In this document: piece by piece, positions 11,601 to 23,344 of the stretch
How the letters are laid out: each line of letters opens with the position of its first letter
Numbering within the stretch: the stretch's first letter is position 1
Origin: Phycomyces nitens
Lineage: Eukaryota; Mucoromycota; Mucoromycetes; Mucorales; Phycomycetaceae
Reading direction: 5' to 3'
DNA: 64,000 bases
NCBI GenBank assembly: GCA_022702545.1
Contig: JAHRBC010000004.1
Span: 620,001-684,000 of the forward strand
Translations under genes and position numbers: made by a program
Notes under the pieces: generated by a model
The model's input: only the letters and a program-made list of their open reading frames with translations
The model's database searches: none
Told to the model about the DNA's origin: nothing

Positions 11601-13842
11601 GCACGCGTGAGATTTGAATATTAAGTATACATATGTGTGGCCCTCACATATATTTATATATATACTTGTTACTTGATGAGAATGAAATATCCGAATGACC
11701 AAGACACTGACAAGCATATATAATATATTTCAAAAATATACGCATTTTCGAGGCAAACAATTGCATTGAAAGCATATAACCTTTTTTTACTAATCTTGTT
11801 TCCATGGCTTATTATGTTGTTTTAACCATATGTTTAGCCTATTTGTTTTGCATTCTCATTTTCCAATTATTGTTTGTGTTATTCATTTAAACTCAATCAA
11901 AGAAAGGATTTTTTTACATCAACGGTGTGCCAAAAGATACAATACAACAAAGAGGGTCTACCAAAGGAAACTAGGACTAGTAGTTGCAGCCGTGGAATCA
12001 ATAAACAACAGGTACATCATAGTAAAATTTCTGGGAGCACATAACACGTTTGATAGATTTATAGTCAAGTAATCAAAAGTGAAAGACTAAATCATTAATA
12101 GCTATAGTTCTCTTTCAACTGCCCTCATAAAACCTATTGGAAAATTATATCGTATTCTTGAAAAAGAGTTTTTTTACCTTGTTCCCTTGAAACCCCTACA
12201 AATAGCGTGTATCTCTTTGTAATAATCAACATATATTAATAATACCCTATTAAATTGTCTTGTATTTCTGCCAAAATTAAGCTGAGGACTAAAATACACA
12301 CGCTCACTTTGGAAAAGGAGGGTTTATTTTTCAACTGCAAGCGAACCGTTTTTATACCATGTAAAGAGTATCTTGATATATGTATATCACTTTAATACCA
12401 ACCCTGTTCTTGAACCTCTTTATATTTTTTAAAGACAAAAACTCGTGCCAGTAGCTGTAGGATTTCTGTTTAGGTCTAGTGATATACAGTTTTATACACA
12501 TTTTATACACTTGCATAGCTTTGTTTTTACTATAAAAAAAGCTTTTAAAGACTGGTCTAATTGATAGAACAATATAAAAACAACGCCAAGATCAGATTTT
12601 GATTTCAACTCCAAATAAGCTCCAAAGCATCTTTATTTTAAATGTATAAGAAACACCTGCTGAATATAATCTACGCCCACAATTACCGTTTAATATTAGC
12701 CTTGATTGGTGAAATAGTTATTATTAAAGTGTGTACGTGTGTGTGTGTGTTTTTTTTTAATAGCTACTTTGCCAAAATAAAAAGTGTCAATACTTGATTC
12801 TCAAAAGTTGGGTCCAAGAGCATTGATCAATTCATTGCCAGAAATATTCTTGGCAACTAGATCATTTATGTCTGGGCTGTCAGATGTATACCAAAGCCCG
12901 TGTGTTCTACAAGGAATAGTGGAGGCTAAAATGATAAATAATAAAAGGCAGAAATAGCCAAACTGAGGGCAGTATATTGTGAAGATTATAAAGGCAAATA
13001 AACGCCAAGTACATCAAACTAATTTTGGTGTATTTGCCTGTATTCATACTGCCCTCCCCCAGGTGGTTTGGACAAGCATTGACTGGTGCCTGTAAAGAAA
13101 AAGGCGCGACTGTTTCTGATCAAACAAACCCAGGGAACTTTGACGTTCCTTTATCCGACATGGACTGTGTACAACAAACAATGGCAGCGGCGTTGCACCT
13201 TGGTTGCTTTTCTGGGAAGATTTCCGCCTGGGGAGCAAACACGATCCGAGGTTCTTGAAGGGATTTTAGAGGCTAATTGACAATCCCTTTGGTTATCAGA
13301 TTGATCTCTAGGGTAAACATTGTTCATTCCCCACATATATCGACCTTTTTCAACTACCCAGCAGTCTCAAAACAAAAAAAAGACGCTAGAGAAACATGGA
13401 ATGACAAACCTGGTAACCAAGATACCAATGTCCAAAGAAAATATTTTGGCGTGTATAATACAAATATACCCTTCTCCTCCATTTTTTTTGGCGTACCCAA
13501 TAGCTATAATCTGGGGCATTTTTGTCTATTTTTTTTTAAAAGCCAGTAGTCAAATTCTAGTCTGAAATCTCGATTCGACTCCAAAAAGTGTTTTCAAACT
13601 GTTCAAGAAGTATCTTGATTTAGTGAACTTAGTAAATACGATACCCGTCCTTAGTCTTGCACCAATCACACCCCACATCAGCGGCGAATTCCTAAATGCA
13701 GCAACAAGTGAAAAAGGGGCAATGAAGAAGCGTCATCAGCTGCAATTTTACAAATAAGAAAACTTTAATCCTAAATTGGAAATCCACTCCAACCTCTCTT
13801 CTCTTTCATCGTTTTGTTTCTAGTCGTGCGAAAGTACGGTTC
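8700..13842. other. Gene desert of 5.1 kb
   Basis: Strongly AT-rich DNA with no frame that I can link to a protein family. Frames at 11020-11220, 11508-11717 (both minus) and 11830-12072 (plus) are short and of biased composition. The first few hundred bases should hold the sulfate permease promoter. A TG-rich microsatellite lies near 12731-12751. From about 13025 to 13300 the base composition becomes noticeably richer in GC and is open in frames on both strands, but none shows a zinc cluster or other motif. This part is probably the promoter or leader of the regulator at 13843. Confidence 0.5.
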
Positions 13843-16161
13843 ATGTTTCTGCTTGACATGGCCGCTTCTGGAAGACAGCACGGGACAACAAAGATACCCA
13901 AAACACCAAAGAAGTCCAAGCCAAAGGCACAGACCAAAGAGAAAAAGACCCAGCAAGATGAAATGGAAGCCCTGCAGATAACCTTTTATGAGATTGAGTC
14001 CTGGATAGAAAAGACAACCCCCGTGATTAACAGGATGACCAAAGAACTTGACAAGGCCTCTGACCATTTCGGAAAACGGCGCAAGAAGTTGGACGAAGAG
14101 CAGCAAAAGCAACAACAAATTGGCCCAGAGTCAGAGTCATCTCTTGCCACCCTTCCAGTACTCTCTCCGCAATCCCTTGAATCAATCCCATCTCTACCAT
14201 GTGTGATTGAAAGCAACCAACTCGAGACTGACCCAATGAAATGGGCTCTCTCTTTCCAGCCAGGCAGTGCCCTCCGTCTAGAAACAAACATCACTTCAAT
14301 CGAACAACTTATTGATGCCGTCCAAAAGATCCGCTTGTTATCTAATCCAGAGCCAGGATGGATACCCGAAGACGATGACGATGAAAACAACATCATCTTG
14401 TGCTCAAATACAAACAAAATCTCCATTGACCTGGAACCAGATACCCTAGATGTAGCCGACTATTGGAAAGGCGCTCTACTAAAACGACCTCAATATTGCC
14501 TTGAAGATTACAAGCATTGCGACATGAATCTTGCTCGCCTCACCAAAGATGTTTCTTCTACAGTCCTCAACTACATTTGCCAAATCTACTGGGATTGTTT
14601 ACATCCAAAGTTTTCCGCCACCGTACAATCATTTTGGGATCGATCAGGTGATGCAAAACGTAATCAAGTCTGCATTGACTCTGAATTCGCAATCGTCTTT
14701 TTACATGGAATTCGACATGAAAAAAATATCTGTGCCAATGCCCATGAGATTGCTTGTTATTATTACGACAGAGCGAGAGATGCTCTCATGGATTTTTTTG
14801 ATGCGCCAGATTTCACCACAATCGAAACTCTTGAGAATCTCAGTATTTTTTGCACAATCTGTAAGCGTTATTCTCAAGCACGCATCTACATTGGTCTTGC
14901 GATGCGCATGATGATCGAGTTTGGAATGCACAAACGAGCCAGTCTACCCACAGATCTCGCCCTACGCAGAAAGTATTTGAAATTGCCCATGGTTCTCTAT
15001 TACAATGACTTTATCTTGTCCACCTATTCGGGAGAACCTCCACAATTTGAAGACAAGGACTGGGACATTGATCTTTACGAGATACTCGAGATAAACCAAA
15101 AGATTCCTGATATAGATGACAAGACCCTGGTCAAAGAGACCTTTTCTGTCCATCAGGTGGAGCTCTTGAAGATCCACAAACGAACCCTCTCGCTGGTCGA
15201 GGAGTATAAAAGACAGCAACACACCTTTCCCATGGCAGTCGAACTCCCTGCAAGATGGAGTAAACGCATCCAAGCCCATGAAGGTGCTCTGGCCGAATGG
15301 TACGAGCGTATCCCAGACTATTTCCGTGTAGATTCTCAACAAAGCCTACAGAAAGACCAACCACCCCAAAATGCCAGAAAGTGCAATGCTGGCTATCCAC
15401 AGCCAATGGACGCACAAGACCTACGAGACCAATCTGGCCTGTTGTTGATGTTGCAGTACCAGAACCAATGGCTCCTCTTGCACAAGGCATTTGTAAATAC
15501 AACATCCTCGGCCTCAACCACGACCTCCAGTTCTCGAGAAGCCTCTCCTCGTTATTCCCAACGATCAGACAGCCCACTCTCTTCGACCTACGTGCCACAG
15601 ACATCGGATCGATCGCAAGCCATTTGCTCTGATGCAGCCTACCGTATCGTTGTCTTGGCAGAAGAGATCAATAGGCTATATGAATGGTGTGTTTGCCAGC
15701 AATTTGTAAACTGCATCTACAATGCATCAACAATCTACTGCCGCATGGCCCTAGCAAAGGATGAAGCCAATCGTCGCATGGCAACACGCATGATACAGCG
15801 TGTGCTGTGCATATTGGCCTCGGGATGCAATCGCTACCAGGGTCTTCCAAACGATCTTTCAGAATCACTCAATGAATTCCTCTTGACTCACAATCTGGTA
15901 AAGAACAAGTCCAAGATGGAGTATGACAATGAGGGATACGAGCAGCAGCCAGAGTACACAAATGAAATAATTAGAGACGAAGTGCCCTTGCAAGAGAACC
16001 TGCCCAATTCACCAAGCATGCATTCCCATAATCTTAGTCTTTACAGGCAACAGACAAAACATAGACTCCAACGTTCGTCTCTGACCGGCTCACCTAAATC
16101 TGATCCCTTTGTGGCCGTTCACATTGATGACCTGGACGAGGAAAAGAAGAATTGGAGGTAA
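13843..16161 (+). CDS. Fungal-specific transcription factor domain protein without Zn cluster (772 aa)
   Basis: Predicted nuclear transcriptional regulator. The region from about residue 205 to 410 (from VADYWKGALLKRPQYC through YSQARIYIGLAMRMMIEFGMHK and the PMVLYYNDFILSTYSGEPP stretch) fits the fungal_trans or middle homology region of Zn2Cys6 regulators. The expected N-terminal Cys6 cluster is absent. The first 100 residues are instead Lys-rich, then a coiled-coil-like Glu/Lys/Gln segment (FGKRRKKLDEEQQKQQQ). I found no Cys6 exon in the 800 bases upstream. The first ATG (13843) lies five codons before a second one at 13858, which has a better start context (ATGG), so the true start may be the second. 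The tail is acidic and polar. It is a single exon. It is convergent with the NDPase gene; the two stop codons are 488 nt apart. Confidence 0.82.
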   Translation: MFLLDMAASGRQHGTTKIPKTPKKSKPKAQTKEKKTQQDEMEALQITFYEIESWIEKTTPVINRMTKELDKASDHFGKRRKKLDEEQQKQQQIGPESESSLATLPVLSPQSLESIPSLPCVIESNQLETDPMKWALSFQPGSALRLETNITSIEQLIDAVQKIRLLSNPEPGWIPEDDDDENNIILCSNTNKISIDLEPDTLDVADYWKGALLKRPQYCLEDYKHCDMNLARLTKDVSSTVLNYICQIYWDCLHPKFSATVQSFWDRSGDAKRNQVCIDSEFAIVFLHGIRHEKNICANAHEIACYYYDRARDALMDFFDAPDFTTIETLENLSIFCTICKRYSQARIYIGLAMRMMIEFGMHKRASLPTDLALRRKYLKLPMVLYYNDFILSTYSGEPPQFEDKDWDIDLYEILEINQKIPDIDDKTLVKETFSVHQVELLKIHKRTLSLVEEYKRQQHTFPMAVELPARWSKRIQAHEGALAEWYERIPDYFRVDSQQSLQKDQPPQNARKCNAGYPQPMDAQDLRDQSGLLLMLQYQNQWLLLHKAFVNTTSSASTTTSSSREASPRYSQRSDSPLSSTYVPQTSDRSQAICSDAAYRIVVLAEEINRLYEWCVCQQFVNCIYNASTIYCRMALAKDEANRRMATRMIQRVLCILASGCNRYQGLPNDLSESLNEFLLTHNLVKNKSKMEYDNEGYEQQPEYTNEIIRDEVPLQENLPNSPSMHSHNLSLYRQQTKHRLQRSSLTGSPKSDPFVAVHIDDLDEEKKNWR

Positions 16162-16649
16162 ATAAATACCAAGCCATCAAAGCATCTTGGGCTCATCCAG
16201 AATCCATAGGCACAAGTACTCGTCTCCAAATGCAACCCAGGCAACCCATCGCATCATGTAAAAAAAAAAACAAAGCACTCAATAATAATAATAATAATAA
16301 TATCAGCAATAATGCGCACACACGCACACGCACACACGCACACGCACACACACATACATACATACACACATTTTATATAAGAGATATCTCTTTCTTTTTC
16401 CTTTCTCATTTCGCCTATCACCTCTTCCTGTATATTCGTTATCCATTAGCTTGTTTTCCTTTCTCCTCTTCTTCTTCTTTTTTGCTTTCTCTCATTCACC
16501 AACCCTTTTGCTATCAAATGTGGTTAATAAACAAAAAATCTCGATACCTTAATGTATGAATAAATAAAACGGTTCTTTTTTTTAATATGTCTATAATATT
16601 GTAATGAATTAGGATCATTGATGATTCACAAAAGAAAAAAAGAAAAAGA
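16162..16649. other. Convergent 3' intergenic region
   Basis: 488 bases between two stop codons. It contains an AAT-repeat and a CA-repeat followed by a long pyrimidine-rich stretch. Both 3' UTRs must end here. Confidence 0.6.
16281..16370 (+). repeat. Microsatellites (AAT)n and (CA)n
   Basis: An AAT tract (about 16281-16303) is followed by an imperfect CA/CG-CA tract (about 16314-16370). They lie just past the stop codon of the regulator gene and so would fall in its 3' UTR. Confidence 0.85.
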
Positions 16650-18276
16650 TTAGAGTCTGCAAACAGACACACCGTCAACCATAGCAATCGCAGCTCCCAA
16701 ACACCATCCTGTCTCTGCTCCAGCAATCTTCTTGGCTGTGCGCACCAGGCGCTCTGGGGGAATTTCGTAACCAATCCGCAAGAGTCCGTGGGTGTATGTG
16801 AGATCAAGACAATAATCAGGAGTGCTTTCAATCAAAGACACGGCCTGAGGAACATGCTTAAATCCATCGGTCTCACCAGCACATACTTGGCGTGCAATAT
16901 CGCCATACTCAGCCACCGAAAACTCTGTAGGCATACCCAGGGGTTGGGACAGATCGTAAAAATAAGAGAATACATAGAGATCTCGATCCTTAAAGGTGTC
17001 TGTGAGGGGTGGCTGGTACATGCCATCAAATGCACAGGGCTGCTGCTCGCAGGCCTTTTCCTTATTAAACACACGTTCCACAACGGCGCGGCATGCAGCA
17101 TGGCCTGCACCTGTGCCGGTCAATTCAACCGTAATTGTCTTGTTTCCGGCCGTGTAGGGCACAGACTCTGTGTGGTTGACAGGAAGACAGGGATGGAAGA
17201 CCTTGCGAGTGGCCAAAGCCTCTTCCTTCCACAGCTCAATAATTCCTTCCTTGACCCGCTTACGGGCCTCATTCAAACCATAGCCAAGATAAGAGTGCTG
17301 GTAAAGTGCGTATGAAGAATGTCCATAGTCAAGTGTGTACTTGTGTTCACCTTCCACAATGGTTTCCTTGGAATCCAAAAAGGTTGGTTCAAAAACGATC
17401 TGAGTTGATGCGCCACCCAAATCAAAGATTGCGGCTGAATTCGCCCCGGCTGATCTTTTGAGCTTGCCCAAGAGATAATTGACAGTGATCCAAGCATACA
17501 CACCTTTAACACCAATGAGTGTCATGTAGATCAAACAATAATAGTCTTACCTTCATCACGACCCTCCATAATCTCCACACCTTGGTTAGGAGTGATTGGG
17601 AAAGGATATTCGTTCTCAAGCATCGAACGGACTGCTTCAAGAATGGCTGCACTCTTATCTGCACCCAGCATTCGAAGACCAGCCGTGGCCTTGACAGCAA
17701 TGGGTGTGCAGTGCTGTAGCTCGGCAGGAACACTGGCGACAGCAGTTTCCATCAATGGTCTTAGTGAGTTTGCAGCAGCGATAGGGTCTTCAGGAAATTC
17801 TGACAAGCCAGGCTTCAGCATCTCGAATACCTCGTCTTCCATTTCGGGTTCTTCTTTGCAGTAGTTGAATCGGTAGACATGTACTCGGGATCCAGAAGAT
17901 CCTGCATCAATCATTACAGCATATTGGACCAAAGGACGGCCCGGATGAGGAGTAGAACAATGTTCAGACGATGGAGTATCTAGATTATAAAATAATGATA
18001 ATGCTATTAGACCGAGGTTCTGGTCATGGCAGCCGTACCTGACGAATCGTTCTTTTGGATGCTGTATGGCATTGAAGGAAGTCGGCCAGCTGGAACTAAT
18101 AGCCACAGGAACAGCAGGAGACTGATGGCTCCTAAGCCGCACTTGATGAACAGACTTTTGCGATTCTTGGTTGGGTTCATCATGGTGTTGATCCAATGAC
18201 TTTGTCTGTCCAGCTTGATTGAGAGAGATCTCTGGCGCTGGTGACTGAAAGGGATGGTCGTCGGAAGGGTAGTCAC
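16650..18276 (-). CDS. GDA1: Golgi nucleoside diphosphatase, GDA1/CD39 family, 3 exons
   Basis: Type II membrane enzyme that in fungi hydrolyses GDP (and UDP) released by glycosyltransferases in the Golgi lumen, supplying GMP for exchange with GDP-mannose. Exons are 18276-18039, 17979-17551 and 17503-16650, giving 506 residues. A cytosolic tail is followed by one membrane anchor at about 46-62 (LGAISLLLFLWLLVPAG). The apyrase conserved regions follow: VMIDAGSSGSRVHVYRF (ACR1, about 101-116), AVKATAGLRMLG (ACR2), VEIMEGRDEGVYAWITVNYLLG (ACR3, restored by splicing intron 2) and IFDLGGASTQIVFEP (ACR4, about 247-261). An alternative frame starting at 18298 is open but lacks the anchor. It joins the enzyme frame only by reading through intron 1, so it is rejected as start. 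Introns are 59 and 47 nt. Confidence 0.93.
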
Positions 18277-18606
18277 GGTGAGATGATGTGGAAAACAAAG
18301 GAGTGTGCTAGAGAGTTATAAATAATAATAATTATAATAAAAAGAAGGCTTTTTGTGAGTCTCTTGTTCTCATTTGCCCCTTTCAATTTAAGCCCTTGCA
18401 TTTATTGGTTATTATTGGTCTTGAGTTTGAATAGAAAGGCTGGCCTTTATTTTATTCTCGGCAAACATTCAGGTATTTAGTTTCACTTTGGTGATGGCTG
18501 GAATGCTGAATTTCTTTATCTGGAATTGCCTAAATATCCATTCCCTTGTCACTTTCTTGTCAATTGAATCCAAAGGACAGGATTCATAGAGATCTTTGAG
18601 GCTTTT

Positions 18607-18640
18607 ATGTGTGTATGTGTGTATGTGTGTGTGTGTACAT
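18607..18640. repeat. TG-rich microsatellite
   Basis: Imperfect TGTG/TATG tandem tract in non-coding DNA about 330 nt upstream of the NDPase start. Confidence 0.8.
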
Positions 18641-21241
18641 TGTGGCTAAAAGAAGCAAACAAATATGCTGGTCAAAAGGCTTAGTGGCCTTGAGGATTCT
18701 TTCCAGTCTTGGCAAAAAAACAAATGAAAAATGGATATCACTCATTTGGTTATAAATAAACGACGATAGAAAAACAATCATCTAAAACCATTTTACAGCC
18801 TAATTTTATATGGATAATAATGTCAATATCCTACCATCAAACACTCTATTATTATTATAGAAAAAGGACTTTATGGCTACATACGACCTCCTTAAGGTTA
18901 ATATTAATATTAATATTGATTAATTTTAATTTGATTTACATCAAGATATTATTGAAATCATCAAAGCTTTGAAAGCACCTTAATTACACATATGCTCCAG
19001 ATAGACACTAGACCCAAAATAAAACAATAGACCTGTGGCTATTCTTACTCTCTAGCTTTAATTGCTCCAAAGACCATTCAACCAAAGGGAAAGGAAACAA
19101 TAAAAAGGTTTGATTTAAAGAGCATGTCATTATAATCAGTACAACCTGGTTCAATATGAATTAATTGGGAAATATCTATATCCCCAAATAACTAAATAAA
19201 AATATTATTAAAATGAACCTCTAATGCACAGACAGTTATCAAGGGTGCAATGGAAATATTACAGGTTTACAAAGTGTATCATGGAGAGCCAAACAGTCCT
19301 TTAGGCCTAGCTGGTTAACCCTTTCTAGTGCCCTTTTTTAAATAAAAAATAATGGGATTGGATTCGCTTGAGAATACCCATTTTTCCAAATTAATTAATA
19401 ATGGAAATCATATTTTAACCAGATGGTCAAGTCTCTTGATCGCTTGTAATCCACTCTTGACCTTTTGGTGTCAGATATATACAGAGGACAGAGAATCATA
19501 ACAGTGTTTGTAAAGATAGGTTCATTAAATATTTCTATGACTTGGTCCAAGTTTATCGGTACCTTTAATATCACCATTTTAAAGCTGCAGAGTGGCTGTG
19601 TTTTATTATTATTGGTATCTCTGGGTTCTAGTATAATTTTGGTGGAGCTTCTCTATAACCGAGGCCAAAAATCACAGCAGAACTATTCTTCAAAGTCCAA
19701 GCCAAGCCTGCTGATATATGCCTTATGTCTTGGGACTCTTAATAATAAATCTCTGCTGTTCATTCAAGCAAGAAAATTCTTCTGATTAAAAAGATAATAA
19801 TGGTGCACCTTGTCATATCTTTTCACAATACTTGGCAAAAGAGGACCTTTTTTTTGCTACAAAGACTGTTTTAAATTGGTATTCTGACACAGCACTATAC
19901 AAATGATGTTATTTTGTGTATAGAATATTTTCAGAGAAATACATCTGAAAGAGTTTTTTGGAAAAAGAAAGTTCAAAAGGCAAATAATGACAATAAAGGG
20001 AGAAATATTTTCATGACACTTGTCTTTCAAGTGGTATGTAATTTAAAAGGATAAAAATAAAATGTACAAGTTAAATGTACCTTTAAGAATACTATAGACA
20101 GTTTTACTAGATATCTGTTTTTGTTTGTACCAGAGATAGATACAGCTGTTGAGACCAATAAGCTTTTATTCTAGCTCTTTACATTGCTCAGCAGCATGTA
20201 TCAGAGCCCAACAGTGGATCATTGGGAATCAACTCATTGACACTGATGATCTGTGCCCATGCTTCTTTGTCCTGTCCTCTTTTACAGGCATATTAAAAGA
20301 CTATTGGATATTCTTTCCAGAGTATCAACTCTCTTTTTTTTTGCCTGTCCAGAAACCATGCATTTTTGAAGGATTGGTTTTATTAGCTGGCAAACAAGGG
20401 CTTCTATTTCTTGAAACACATCTTCTGGGAGTTGTTTTCAGTATTAGTTTTTATTCTCGTTGTAGACATGGCAAGTAGAAAGTATATATTAAAAAAAAGA
20501 GAGTAGAATATACTAATATTGCTTGACCTTTATTGTATAGTCCACCAACAATACAATATACATGAATTCAGTATCTTGAGAAAGTTTGCTTTTTATCGTC
20601 AAGAAGATCAACTAAAAACAGGGCGATTTTACATTGTTTCTTTTCTTTTCTTTTTCAATTTTACTATTGAATAATACTTGAGTACCAAACATAAGTTGGT
20701 CTCCATTAAAGTCAATAGCTATCGAGTCTAAAATATGTTTTATTATTATTATTTAGATTGATTACCAGTATTGATAGACGATTGCTGTTAAACTATATAA
20801 AACCCCAAGAATTGTATTGATTTTCTTTTTAATAAATCATGGTATGTGTTTTGATTGTTTTATTATTGTGAATAGACTGTTTAATATGGCTTATAAATGC
20901 CCTTGTCTTTGGCTAGATTAACTACCTAAATATTGCCATGGATCGATTATTGTGATGCAGACAAGGTAATGTATTCACCATGTTTTATTATTATTATTCT
21001 ATAAATCAACCAAACAGCAGTTATACGATAAATAATCTAAAAAAGAATATTAAGCAGGAACTCTTGGTGGCCCACTTTTTTTTTTTTTTTACAAATATCT
21101 TTAAAATAGTAACCAAGGTATGTATTAATAGAAAGTACTCTTTGAAAATATATTCTTCTAGACACGATAGTCGCAGTACCAGCACTCACCAACATTTCCT
21201 GGGTGTGTTGATGAGTTTAGGTAATTGAGATACATTTACTA

Positions 21242-21333
21242 GAGTGACCCGGTGGGCTTGATGTACCGAGAGGAAGATATTATTATACCTGTGCTTGGTG
21301 TTGCGACCATTGTACGTGGACCAGGGTCACTAC
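21242..21333. other. Small inverted repeat, possible hairpin RNA or MITE remnant
   Basis: The 8-mer AGTGACCC near the left end is matched by GGGTCACT near the right end, with about 75 nt of comparatively GC-rich sequence between. It stands out from the surrounding AT-rich DNA. No coding potential. Nature unknown. Confidence 0.3.
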
Positions 21334-21525
21334 AAGTGAATACACAGAGACTAATATTACGTAGTACTTGCAAAACAGTGTATTTTCAATAGCACAAGCC
21401 TGTGTTTTGTGCAAAGGAATTTTCACTGTGAATTTGAATATAGTATTCATTAAAGGAATTACATTTACCTTGTATCATCAATATACTACAAATGTCAAAC
21501 AAGGGCTATATTTTGTAGTAGACAT

Positions 21526-21551
21526 GATATATATATATATATATATATATA
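21526..21551. repeat. (TA)n microsatellite
   Basis: Uninterrupted AT dinucleotide tract in intergenic DNA. Confidence 0.85.
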
Positions 21552-23344
21552 AAAGGTACATGCCATATGCCATATGCCAATTATTGATTATTATAAATTG
21601 CTCAAGTACTCAAAAAAAAATTTTTTTCTTTATAATTTTTATTCTATAAGAACAAGATCTTCTGGTGTATATTAAAAGTAAGTTCTTACTAAAGCTGTAC
21701 AACTCTTGTCGTATGTTTTTTTATATATAAATATATATTTTTTGTCCTTTCCTTGCACAAAGTTCTTCACACCACATTAAACATCAAAAATAAAGAGCTG
21801 ATTTATGTGGGGCAACAGCCAGTTAAGGCTTGGTTTCAATTTTTACTGGTTTTTTTTTATATAATGAATAAAAAGAAAAAATGTCCAATTGAGTCTCCTA
21901 CTTGCAGTGGGACAGACATACACCAATGATCTTGGAACAGGCTTTGTATTGAAACCAATTGGCAAACCCTTGCTAAAAAAAAATCTAGAATTAACATTAT
22001 CTGAAGCCAAGGCAACAGGGTTTCAATTATACAACCACAATTCGGCGGTCGGGAAAATGTCTAGGCTACTGAATCCCTTTCTTGTCCATTAACAACCATT
22101 GACCATTAAAAGATATCTGTACCGCGACACACATGTACAGCTCTTATTATTTGACCCCCACAACCACCAAACTCTAACCATTCATCAAAGAGAACCATTG
22201 TATTTTTGCTTGAATTTAGTATAATTCCAAAAGACAATCTTGAGACAGATTTGACCAAATCCAAACAAGCTGCATGCATATCCCTTGGTAATTCGCCTTG
22301 ATAATTTGACAGTAATCGATTTGTATTACTCTGTGCGGCTGTTATTGAAAGCCAAGATTTTTCAACTAGATTCCAGGAAAGAAAAAAGAAAAAAGCTTGC
22401 TTTTTAGTGGGTGAGAACCCGGGGGGGTTATGGGGCACTTTTATATTCTCACGGATCAGTGGGCCAGATTGCAGGGTGCTTTCCTTCTAGCCCTTTGGAT
22501 CCAAGAGTGTTTGTTTTAAGAACTGTTGCTGTTTGATGACAATGGAATAATAATAATAGTAAAAATAACAACAATAGATAAGAACCCTTTTTGCTGTGGC
22601 CGGCGATCTAGTGTACAACACAGTGGTGATGTGAAATGCCGCGTTTTAATCAGTCATAGATAATGAAAAAAATAAAAAGGTCCTAATGAGCTGGGCAGAA
22701 GCCACAAGACAGTAGGACCAGATAACAGTTGCTGATTAGAAATGAAGTTTTTTTTTTATATTTAAAAAAAAAGAAAGCATCTTGGTCACAATTCCATGGC
22801 ACAAGAGCACTAAACGCCAAAGACCAACAGGATGGTCAACTCACAAGATTTTGGAGCCAATCTAGACTCCCTTTTGCTTCAATTGGCACAATTCTACAAA
22901 TCACCAAACAATTAATATATGTACGATATTATTATTCATTTCACACTTTGTAAAATACTAGACTAGACTAGAAATCTTTTTATATCATCCCTTGTTTTGG
23001 CTTATCAAACCCAATTTGATGTAAATATATCTGAAAATACAGCGTACTAGACTACATTGGTAAAGAAACCAATCCAGGCTATTGGAGATACAATACAATA
23101 CAATATAATACTTTCTGCTAAGCAATTTCCAACTTTTAGAATAAACATGGTGTTATGGCCATCATCAGATAAATAATATATATATATATATATGTACCAT
23201 TTGCAGTCAAGACATGTATGTATATATGTTTTGAAACTTTAAAGAAAGTAATAATAAAGAATTTTTTATTAAGAAATACAAGATAAATTAACGTAGTAAA
23301 AAGTAAGAATATAGTAGTAAATAAATAAGGAAAATTAGAGTCGA

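Larger units (their letters stand above)
18277..23344. other. Gene desert of 5.1 kb
   Basis: AT-rich DNA with no recognised gene. Longer frames at 19465-19785, 20149-20478 and 21368-21649 (plus) and 22106-22438 (minus) show no domain or splice-linked partner. Microsatellites lie near 18607-18640 (TG), 21526-21550 (TA) and 23178-23192 (TA). A possible hairpin lies at 21242-21333. The NDPase promoter lies in the first few hundred bases. Confidence 0.5.

Noticed and set aside
13025..13565. Small genes on both strands upstream of the regulator
   Set aside because: Frames overlap on opposite strands, no domain or conserved start, and the stretch is explained as promoter/leader DNA with higher GC.
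17531..18298. Long minus-strand frame starting at 18298 as the N-terminus of the NDPase
   Set aside because: It reads through intron 1 in another frame and lacks the type II membrane anchor, which is present in the frame starting at 18276 and spliced at 18039/17979.
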